In this document: positions 57,626 to 64,000 of the stretch, piece by piece
How the letters are laid out: the number at the start of each line of letters is the position of its first letter
How positions within the stretch are numbered: position 1 is the stretch's first letter
Source: Parahoeflea halophila
GTDB lineage: Bacteria; Pseudomonadota; Alphaproteobacteria; Rhizobiales; Rhizobiaceae
Assembly: GCF_900220985.1 (NCBI RefSeq)
Contig: NZ_OCPC01000001.1
Location: 1,404,836-1,468,835 of the forward strand
Direction: 5' to 3'
Length of the DNA stretch: 64,000 bases
Notes under the pieces: model-generated
What the model was told of the DNA's origin: nothing
The model's database searches: none
The model's input: only the letters and a program-made list of their open reading frames with translations
Position numbers and translations under genes: made by a program

Positions 57626-58771
57626 TTAGTAGCCGCGCTGGACGCGGCCGAATTCCTTCGACCACTCGGCCTCGTTGCCGTTCCAGTAGGCCGGATTGGC
57701 GAAGGTCAGACCGGAAAGTGTGCCGGTCGGATCGAACGCCGGCAGCTTCGGGATCTTGTCCCCGAGATCGACCTTGGTCGGATCGAGCGCAGGCGGATAA
57801 CTCTGCCCTTCGGCGACTGCGATCGAGGTCTCCTTGTCGAGCATGAAGTTGAGCAGTTCTTCACACGCCGACATCGGGCTGCCCTTGAGCACAAACAGGC
57901 ATTCCTGCCAGCCAAAGCCGTTCGGCGGATCGTAATAGCCGATGTCGTGACCCTGTTCCTGCAGCGCGAAGATGCGGCCCGACCAGCCTTCAGTGACGTG
58001 GATCTCTTCCTCCGCCAGCAGGCTCATCAGCTCGGCCCCGGACGCCCAGTATTTCAGTGCCAGATCGCGGTGCTTGCGCACGGCTTCCCATGCCGCTTCC
58101 GTATCCTCGATATTGTTGGGATCCTGGCCGGTCTGCAGCGCCGCATACCACATCCGGGTACGCCAGTCGCTCCAGCCGCCGATCTTGCCCTTGTGCTTCT
58201 CGTCGATCAGGATCTTGGCGCCCTTTTCCCTCATCTCCTCATCGGAAATGAACTTGCGGTTATAGGCCAGACCCGTGGTGCCATAGTCATAGGGCGCGGC
58301 GCTCAGACTGTCGGGCGTGATCGACTTGAACGCATTCATCAGCGCCGGCATGACATTGGCCATGTTCGGAATGTTGGCGAGGTTGAGTTCGCTGGTCAGA
58401 TCGAAGCTGTGGTAACGGGCGTAATCGAAGACGCCAGACAGATGGGCGATGTTGTATTCGCCCGGCTGGCTGGCACGAACCAGGGCCAGGTACTCGTCGC
58501 CACCGGGAAAAGTGCCGTCGATGACCTTGATGCCGGTCTTGTCGGTGTAGGGATCGAAAGCGTGTTTGCGGAAGGCTTCCGAGACAACGCCGCCCCAGCC
58601 GTCAAAGCGGACCTGGCTGACATCGCCGGCGGCCAGCGCCTGGCGGGCAAACGGCATCTGCAGCCCATAGGCGGCACCCGCGGCACCGAGAAGCCCGAAA
58701 AACCTGCGGCGACTGATATCGCCGTTCTGAAACCGCTCGCGCAGCCGCTCATAGCGTTTTGTATCGTCCAT
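57626..58771 (-). CDS. Tat-exported polyamine-type substrate-binding protein (PotD-like)
   Basis: The 381-residue product has a long N-region and a twin-arginine signal, DISRRRFFGLLGAAGAAYG (about residues 18-36), then cleavage after FARQALAAGD. The mature part is a PotD-type binding protein (QVRFDGWGGVVSEAFRKHAF; later EEIHVTEGWSGRIFALQEQG). Tat export implies folding or cofactor/ligand loading before export and contrasts with the Sec signals of the other binding proteins in this window. It is preceded by both permease genes, an unusual order in which the binding protein is third in the operon. Confidence 0.9.
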   Translation of the reverse strand: MDDTKRYERLRERFQNGDISRRRFFGLLGAAGAAYGLQMPFARQALAAGDVSQVRFDGWGGVVSEAFRKHAFDPYTDKTGIKVIDGTFPGGDEYLALVRASQPGEYNIAHLSGVFDYARYHSFDLTSELNLANIPNMANVMPALMNAFKSITPDSLSAAPYDYGTTGLAYNRKFISDEEMREKGAKILIDEKHKGKIGGWSDWRTRMWYAALQTGQDPNNIEDTEAAWEAVRKHRDLALKYWASGAELMSLLAEEEIHVTEGWSGRIFALQEQGHDIGYYDPPNGFGWQECLFVLKGSPMSACEELLNFMLDKETSIAVAEGQSYPPALDPTKVDLGDKIPKLPAFDPTGTLSGLTFANPAYWNGNEAEWSKEFGRVQRGY

Positions 58772-58810
58772 TCTTGTTCTCCTACTCTGGTTCAGGTTCG
58801 GATGGGCGGT

Positions 58811-59596
58811 TTATCCGCCGCTTTTCGTTGCAAGTCTTCGGGCAAGGGCCGCACCGATGAGCGGTAGCCCGACCGTCAGCACGATGATTACCGTGCCGAG
58901 GGCATTGATCTCCGGAGAGATCGAATTGCGAAGCATCGAGAAGATCTGCGTCGGTACGGTTTCAACCCCGCCCGGCTTCCAGAACAGCGTCCCGGTGATG
59001 TCGTCGAAGCTGATGGTGAAGGCGAACAGCCCTCCCGCCGCAACCGCCGGCATCAGTTGCGGCAGAGTGATCTTCAGGAAGGTCTGCATCGGTGAGGCGC
59101 CAAGGCTCAGTGCGGCCTCCTCGACATCACGCCTGATGCTGATCAGCCGCGCCTGCACCACCAGGATGACGAAGGGCAGCGTGAAGATCACATGGCCCGC
59201 CAAAAGCAGCGTAAAGCTCTTGCCGATGTCGAGGAAGTTGAGAAACAGCAGCAGCGCCACCGCCAGCACCACTTCCGGCACCAGGATCGGCGCGATCAGC
59301 AGCGTGGTGATCATGTTGCGGCCTGGTATCTGGTAGCGCACCAGCGCCAGGCTGGCCAGTACCCCAAGTACGGTCGAGATCGCAGCCGTCATCAGCCCGA
59401 GCACGATCGAGGTCCGGAACGCCCGCATGATGGCCTCATTGTTCCACAGCGCTTCGAACCAGCGGGTCGACAATCCGGTCATCGGGAAGCTGCCGAACTG
59501 GTTGGCGTTGAATGACAGCAGCACCACCACCGCGATCGGCAGGAACATGAAGAGATACACCAGGATCGTGTAGAAGCGGATCAGACGCCAGCCCAT
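58811..59596 (-). CDS. Second polyamine-type ABC permease (PotC-like)
   Basis: The 261-residue permease has about six hydrophobic segments. Its opening RFYTILVYLFMFLPIAVVVL and FNANQFGSFPMTGLSTRWF are typical of PotC. The EAA coupling loop is EEAALSLGASPMQTFLKITL (about 175-194). It overlaps the PotB-like gene by one base and precedes the Tat binding protein gene by about 40 bases. It forms the channel with the product at 59596. Confidence 0.9.
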   Translation of the reverse strand: MGWRLIRFYTILVYLFMFLPIAVVVLLSFNANQFGSFPMTGLSTRWFEALWNNEAIMRAFRTSIVLGLMTAAISTVLGVLASLALVRYQIPGRNMITTLLIAPILVPEVVLAVALLLFLNFLDIGKSFTLLLAGHVIFTLPFVILVVQARLISIRRDVEEAALSLGASPMQTFLKITLPQLMPAVAAGGLFAFTISFDDITGTLFWKPGGVETVPTQIFSMLRNSISPEINALGTVIIVLTVGLPLIGAALARRLATKSGG

Positions 59597-60462
59597 CAGC
59601 CCAACCCCTTCGCAAGTTGCGCCATGCCGAGGTAGCGGTTGTAGATGATGACCAGGACGCCGAGTACGGCGAGAAGCAGCAGCGACAGCGCCGAGCCGAG
59701 CGGCCAGTTCAGCTGCCGGATGATGGCCTCGTAGACGAGATTGGCAAACATCGCGTCGCGCGGCCCGCCGAGGATCACGGGCGTGATGTAGGTACCGGCC
59801 GACAGCACGAAGCAGAGCAGCCCGCCGGCTGCCAGTCCGGGCAGCGACAGCGGCAGCGTCACCTGCAGAAAGCCCTGCCAGCGCGTCGCCCCCAACGATG
59901 ACGCGGCATCTTCCAGATTGGTATCGATCCCGTCGAGACTGACAAAGATATTGAGTACCATGAACGGCAGCAGGAAATGCACCAGGCCGAGGATGACGGT
60001 GGTTTCGTTGTAGAGCATCTGGATCGGTTCGTTGATGATCCCGAGCCAGATCATCGCCGAATTGAGCGCACCCGAGACGCCGAGAATATTGATCCAGCTC
60101 ATCGTGCGAATGATGTAGCTGATCCAGAACGGCAGCATCAGCAGCACCAGCAGCCCGACCTTGTTGCCTTGGGACCGGGCGATGAAGAAGGCCGCCGGAT
60201 AGCCAAGCAGCGCGCAGACAAGTGTCGTGATTGCTGCAATCTTCAGGGTGTTGAGCAGGATGTCGCGGTAAAACGGATCAGTCAGCGCCTCTTGCCAGTT
60301 GTCGAGGAAAAATCCGGGCGTGTCGGCGCCTGCGGCACTCTTGAGCCAGAACGAATAGACCACAATGAAAACCAGTGGCACGATCAGCAACATCACGATC
60401 GCCGCAAGTGCGGGAGACAGCAGGATCCACGGCTGCCGCGCCTCACGTTGTTCGATGCTCAT
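59596..60462 (-). CDS. Second polyamine-type ABC permease (PotB-like)
   Basis: A 288-residue permease with an N-terminal anchor (ILLSPALAAIVMLLIVPLVF) and the PotB-type segment LMLPFWISYIIRTMSWINIL. The EAA loop NLEDAASSLGATRWQGFLQV lies near residue 190. It is the first gene of the long operon that ends with RidA, head-to-head with the LysR gene at 60569 across a 106-bp AT-rich gap. Confidence 0.9.
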   Translation of the reverse strand: MSIEQREARQPWILLSPALAAIVMLLIVPLVFIVVYSFWLKSAAGADTPGFFLDNWQEALTDPFYRDILLNTLKIAAITTLVCALLGYPAAFFIARSQGNKVGLLVLLMLPFWISYIIRTMSWINILGVSGALNSAMIWLGIINEPIQMLYNETTVILGLVHFLLPFMVLNIFVSLDGIDTNLEDAASSLGATRWQGFLQVTLPLSLPGLAAGGLLCFVLSAGTYITPVILGGPRDAMFANLVYEAIIRQLNWPLGSALSLLLLAVLGVLVIIYNRYLGMAQLAKGLG

Positions 60463-60517
60463 GGTTCCGACGCTCCCCCGCGTTCTTGTTTAAGTCATGA
60501 TGTTGGGGAAAGACGCA

Positions 60518-60545
60518 TTGATCAAATAGATAATTGATATTTCAA
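60518..60545. promoter_or_regulatory. Palindromes in the LysR/Pot divergent gap
   Basis: Two TTGA...TCAA palindromes, TTGATCAA (60518-60525) and TTGATATTTCAA (60534-60545), are 16-20 bp apart (nearly two turns) in the AT-rich promoter gap. They could be the recognition and activation half-sites of the divergent LysR regulator. Confidence 0.4.
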
Positions 60546-60568
60546 CTATAGATGATACCTATAATGAT

Positions 60569-61528
60569 ATGAGCAGCCTCACGCCCCCCGAACGTCTCGC
60601 CCGCGATCTCGACTGGAATCTGCTGCGAACCTTTCTGGTCCTTGCCGACTCCCGATCGGTCACCGAAGCCGCCGAACGACTCAGCCTCAAGCAGCCAACA
60701 GTCTCCAGTGCCCTCAAACGTCTTGAAGAACGCCTGGGAAAACAGCTGATCAACCGCAAACCGGGACGGTTCGAGCTCACCGCCGCCGGACGTCTGCTCC
60801 ATGACGAGGCGATCGACATCCACAGCGCCATCCTGCGTCTTGGCACCGCCATCAGGGATGTCGAGGATGAGGTCAGCGGCCACGTCCGCATCGTCATGGC
60901 AAGCCATGTGATAAGCCCGTTGTTCGATCAGACCCTGACCCAGTTCCACAAGGACCATCCCCGCGCCACCCTGTCGATCGAAGCGATGGCAAGCCGCAGC
61001 GCCTTGACTGCGGTTGCCGCCCGCCGCGCTTCGCTTGCCATCTGCCTGGTCATGGAACGCAGCCCGCAACTCGAGTACAGGCGGCTGTTCCGCGAGTTTT
61101 TCGGCCTGTTCTGCGGCCCGACCCATCCGCTTTACGGCCGCGAAGGCATCAGCATTGCCGATCTTGCTGGCCACTCCTCGGTGAGCTTTGTCACCGACCA
61201 GATGGATGATGCGCTCAGGCCGGTTGCGCAGATGCGTGCCGAGGCACAGCTCGAGGCCCGCATCGTTGGCACATCGCCCAATCTCGAAGAGGTGCGGCGC
61301 ATGATCATCGCCGGACTTGGCATCGGCCCGCTGCCGCTGCACGTGGTACGCGAAGATGTCGAACGCGGACGGCTGTGGCGGCTTCCGCCCTATGAAGCGC
61401 CGCCGGCGATTGACGTGCATGTGGTCTGGAACCCGCACGCCAAGCCCAACCGCGCCGAAATCGCCATGCTGACCGGCCTGACCGATCTCATTTCCCGGAC
61501 TCCCATGGAACAGCGCATCTACAGCTGA
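60569..61528 (+). CDS. LysR family regulator of the second Pot operon
   Basis: The 319-residue LTTR has its helix-turn-helix in NLLRTFLVLADSRSVTEAAE, then LSLKQPTVSSALKRLEERLG. The effector domain covers about 105-310 (SGHVRIVMASHVISPLFDQ). Divergent orientation to the Pot/aminotransferase/BKACE operon is the classical arrangement for an LTTR that activates its neighbour in response to the pathway substrate. The ATG follows an AT-rich region; no strong ribosome site is visible. Confidence 0.9.
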   Translation: MSSLTPPERLARDLDWNLLRTFLVLADSRSVTEAAERLSLKQPTVSSALKRLEERLGKQLINRKPGRFELTAAGRLLHDEAIDIHSAILRLGTAIRDVEDEVSGHVRIVMASHVISPLFDQTLTQFHKDHPRATLSIEAMASRSALTAVAARRASLAICLVMERSPQLEYRRLFREFFGLFCGPTHPLYGREGISIADLAGHSSVSFVTDQMDDALRPVAQMRAEAQLEARIVGTSPNLEEVRRMIIAGLGIGPLPLHVVREDVERGRLWRLPPYEAPPAIDVHVVWNPHAKPNRAEIAMLTGLTDLISRTPMEQRIYS

Positions 61529-61613
61529 GCATCCTGCGACCACCCGGGACTACTGCAGTCCGAGCCGATGCAAGCATTCTCAACAGCCGATCGGGTCCCG
61601 CTGCAGCGCGCGG

Positions 61614-62804
61614 TCACCTGCCGCATGCCGAAAAACGGCTGCCAAGCTGACGGATCGTGGCGACATCCGCATTGGCAAAGGCCACCCGCAGATAGCCTTC
61701 CAGCCCCTGCCCGAAGAACGAGCCGGGGATGGTGATGACGCCGGCCTCCCGCGCCAGTCTGTGGGCAGCGTCATAGGCGCTCAGCTCTGAAAACGGATGA
61801 CGCACAAAGGCAAAATAGGCCCCAAGCGCTGTAATTTCCCAGCCAGCCGCCTCGGCCATGACATCTCTCAGCGCCGCCGCGCGCCCGGCAATCTCGAGCG
61901 TGTTGGCCCGGCGCCACTCTCCCAGCGCCGAAATCGCTTTCGCCAATGCGGCCTGCGGTGGCCGAGGCGCACAGATCTGCAGATTGTCCATCACCTTGGC
62001 AATCTGGTCGACCACGGCTTCGCTGGCAGTGACGGCGCCGACACGGTGGCCCGGAATGCAGAAGGATTTGGAAAAGCTGTAGAGCCCGATCAGATTGTCC
62101 TGCCAGTCCTGCACTCCAAACAGCCCGTGCGGCGCTCCAGCATCAAGCGGCAGAAAATCACGATAGGTCTCGTCGACAATCAGCCAGATGCCCCGCGCCC
62201 GGCAAAGCTCCAGCAACTGCTGCAGCAGACCGCCTGGATAGGTGGCGCCGGTCGGATTGTTCGGTGTCACCACCGCCAAAGACCGGACATTCTCGCCAAT
62301 CATTGCCTCCACGGCCGCCACTGTCGGCAGGAAACCGTCCTCAGCCCGGCAATCGACGTAGTCGACCCCGATGCCGCTCATCTTCAGCGTTGTCTCGTGA
62401 TTGAAATAGCACGGATTGGTCAGCAGCACCCGGTCACCGGGGCCTGCGATAGCCATCATTGCGGCCATGAAGGCCTGGTTGCAGCCGGATGTGACATGAA
62501 CATTCGACTGCTTGATGTCTGCCGCATAGATATCGCTGACCCATGCCGCATAGGCCTCACGCAGCTCATGCTCACCCTCGATATCGCCATAACCGGCCAT
62601 TGCCACCGAACCAGCCGCTTCCCCCAGCCAGCCCAACATGTCGGGATGCGGCGGGTATCCGGGAACGGCCTGCGACAGATCAAGCAGCGGCCCCAGCCGG
62701 CCGTCATAATCATGTTTCCATGCCTGCACTTCCGGAATGGGTGGGGCAGACAGTGTTTCGACAAGCGGGTTGATGCGAGCGCGCGGCATGATGGAGGCCT
62801 TCAT
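61614..62804 (-). CDS. Class I/II pyridoxal-phosphate aminotransferase
   Basis: This fold-type I enzyme has 396 residues: SGCNQAFMAAMMAIAGPGD (phosphate loop), NNPTGATYPGG with the family Asn, LIVDETYRDF and the PLP lysine in YSFSKSFCIPGHRVGAV (about residue 240). It resembles aspartate/aromatic-type aminotransferases; substrate unknown. It overlaps the LysR gene upstream by four bases, so both are in one unit. It converges on the LysR gene at 60569. Confidence 0.9.
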   Translation of the reverse strand: MKASIMPRARINPLVETLSAPPIPEVQAWKHDYDGRLGPLLDLSQAVPGYPPHPDMLGWLGEAAGSVAMAGYGDIEGEHELREAYAAWVSDIYAADIKQSNVHVTSGCNQAFMAAMMAIAGPGDRVLLTNPCYFNHETTLKMSGIGVDYVDCRAEDGFLPTVAAVEAMIGENVRSLAVVTPNNPTGATYPGGLLQQLLELCRARGIWLIVDETYRDFLPLDAGAPHGLFGVQDWQDNLIGLYSFSKSFCIPGHRVGAVTASEAVVDQIAKVMDNLQICAPRPPQAALAKAISALGEWRRANTLEIAGRAAALRDVMAEAAGWEITALGAYFAFVRHPFSELSAYDAAHRLAREAGVITIPGSFFGQGLEGYLRVAFANADVATIRQLGSRFSACGR

Positions 62805-63793
62805 GATTCTGTCAGTTCGACGGGAACGGATTCGGTGTGTTGGACGCCTGGGTTTTGCTGCGCCCGGCGAATGGTGCGGCGCGCGGCGATCATCGGCTCG
62901 GCCCGGGCGTCATCTTCCTCGATGCTGGAAAACAGCCAATCTATGAAGGCATCCACGGCAGGTGTCGAGCGCACATCATTGCTGCAGGCAACATAAAACG
63001 CGTCGACTGCCGGCACGGCCAGCTTGAACGGCACGATCACCTGCCCCCGGGTCAACAAGCTCGCTGCAGTCAGCGTGTCACCCAGCGCAATACCGTGGCC
63101 GAGCAGCGCTGCTTCGATTGCCAGCCGCGCATCGGAGAAATGGTGCTGCTGCACCCCGGAGATACCGCGGACATCAGCCGCCGTCAGCCAGATATGCCAT
63201 TCATGCCCGCCATCCCCGTGCAGGATGGTGTGTTCCGCCAGATCCCGCGCGGTACGAATCGGCTTGTTGTTGATCAGCGAGGGGCTGGCGATCGGAAACA
63301 GGTCGAGATGCGACCACAGCTTGAGCCAGCAATCGGTCCAGCTGCCATCACCATAGAGAATGGCGATATCCACATCTGGAGAATGGATCGCCGCCGGATC
63401 ATTGGCCGCATTGAGTGTGAGCCTTATGTCCGGATAGCGTGCGGTGAAACTCGCCAGCCGCGGCATCAGCCACAGGGACAGAAGTGCCGACACGCAGGTG
63501 ATCGACAGCGATCCGGATTTCGCCGGCCGCGTCATCCTCGCCGTGGCCGTGGCAATTTCCTCAAAGGCAGATGTCACCGAAGGTAACAGCTCGGCGCCAT
63601 GTTCGGTCAGTGTCAGGCGCTGCCCGGTACGTTTGAACAGCTTCACCTGCAGCGAATTTTCCAGCGCCTTGATCTGGTGGCTGATCGCCCCGTGCGTGAC
63701 GCAAAGCTCCTTTGCCGCCTTGGTCAGCGAACGGTTTCGGGCGGTCGCCTCGAACGCCCGGAGCGGGTTCAGTGGCGGCAATCTCTGTGTCAT
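62801..63793 (-). CDS. LysR family regulator, GcvA-like
   Basis: The predicted 330-residue LTTR begins MTQRLPPLNPLRAFEATARN, the opening typical of GcvA/AmpR-type regulators, with the helix-turn-helix in SLTKAAKELCVTHGAISHQI. I chose ATG 63793 for this reason; the frame is open to 63973 but the extra residues look non-coding. It lies divergent from the gene starting at 63933 and upstream of the aminotransferase gene with a four-base overlap, so it may control both. Confidence 0.9.
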   Translation of the reverse strand: MTQRLPPLNPLRAFEATARNRSLTKAAKELCVTHGAISHQIKALENSLQVKLFKRTGQRLTLTEHGAELLPSVTSAFEEIATATARMTRPAKSGSLSITCVSALLSLWLMPRLASFTARYPDIRLTLNAANDPAAIHSPDVDIAILYGDGSWTDCWLKLWSHLDLFPIASPSLINNKPIRTARDLAEHTILHGDGGHEWHIWLTAADVRGISGVQQHHFSDARLAIEAALLGHGIALGDTLTAASLLTRGQVIVPFKLAVPAVDAFYVACSNDVRSTPAVDAFIDWLFSSIEEDDARAEPMIAARRTIRRAQQNPGVQHTESVPVELTES

Positions 63794-63932
63794 CGGCTCA
63801 ATCTTGATGTGAGATTTTCTCACACAAATGGTGCTAACAATATCAATTGCTTTCCTATCGCTGCTTTGCAACATTTTATTCAACGAAAGCGCCGATTGTC
63901 GCGGCGCTGCATTTTCTCGGGATGGCGGACAC

Positions 63933-64000
63933 ATGACTTGGGACAAGGCGAAGCTCGACGAACTGAAGGGCAAATATGGCGAAAGCCATGGCGGCGAATT
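63933..64000 (+). CDS. Start of an unrecognised gene, cut by the window end
   Basis: An ATG with GGCGG upstream opens a frame that reads MTWDKAKLDELKGKYGESHG to the last base. The 22 residues are charged and look like a cytoplasmic protein. I do not recognise a family from so little. Its divergent position next to the GcvA-like LysR gene makes it a probable regulatory target. Confidence 0.5.
   Translation, partial: MTWDKAKLDELKGKYGESHGGE

Noticed and set aside
61545-61600. Possible terminator between the LysR and aminotransferase genes
   Set aside because: CGGGAC and GTCCCG are only six bases long and 44 bases apart, with no T tract; too weak to call.

Overview
The window reads as chromosome or large-replicon sequence of a G+C-rich alphaproteobacterium, most likely a marine or salt-adapted member of the Hyphomicrobiales/Rhizobiales. 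This is an inference from gene content (creatine, betaine, ectoine and polyamine catabolism, MocR regulators, TRAP and many ABC transporters) and from codon usage; no rRNA or marker gene is present to prove it. I see no tRNA, rRNA, CRISPR array, insertion sequence, integrase or phage gene. Sixty coding sequences are called, two of them cut by the window edges.

Layout. (1) 1-10668: the end of a creatinase-like M24 enzyme, a DeoR regulator, then a betaine-type ABC transporter (binding protein, ATPase, double-length permease), a choline-kinase-like phosphotransferase, a dimethylglycine/sarcosine dehydrogenase-like flavoprotein, a METTL27-like methyltransferase and a second choline-kinase-like protein: quaternary-amine and methylamine metabolism. 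(2) 10805-11545: a 24-residue membrane peptide gene and a membrane protein, closed by a terminator. (3) 11582-20359: a divergent cassette around a Liv-type ABC transporter, with a GntR regulator, two paralogous aldo/keto reductases (one fused to a Rid domain), a SnoaL-like protein and a TIGR04076-like protein; its substrate is unknown. (4) 20363-31819: a PotDABC transporter, a GMC oxidoreductase and a PuuB-like amine oxidase, with a MocR/GabR-type regulator between them and a divergent enolase-superfamily enzyme plus aldehyde dehydrogenase.

(5) 31925-45684: a complete ectoine/5-hydroxyectoine catabolic cluster of the enuR-uehABC-usp-eutABCDE / asnC-ssd-atf type: TRAP uptake, ring opening by EutD, deacetylation by EutE, auxiliary EutABC, and conversion of diaminobutyrate through aspartate semialdehyde to aspartate by Atf and Ssd. 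I find a 15-bp motif, present as an inverted pair at the uehA promoter region and again over the enuR start, that is a good candidate EnuR operator. (6) 45800-51058: katG with divergent oxyR, then recQ. (7) 51218-60568: a long operon, divergent from a LysR gene, that joins a second Pot transporter (with a Tat-exported binding protein) to a class III aminotransferase, a BKACE (DUF849) enzyme, a GNAT acetyltransferase, an acetylpolyamine amidohydrolase-like deacetylase, an FAD amine/amino-acid oxidase and RidA: an apparently uncharacterised amine degradation route. (8) 61614-64000: a class I aminotransferase, a GcvA-type LysR regulator, and the start of an unrecognised gene.

A recurrent non-coding theme is a strong RNA hairpin just after the solute-binding-protein gene in each of the four operons where transporter genes follow it. 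In the two imperfect cases the odd pair is G-U only on the transcribed strand. This is probably how these operons make more binding protein than membrane components.
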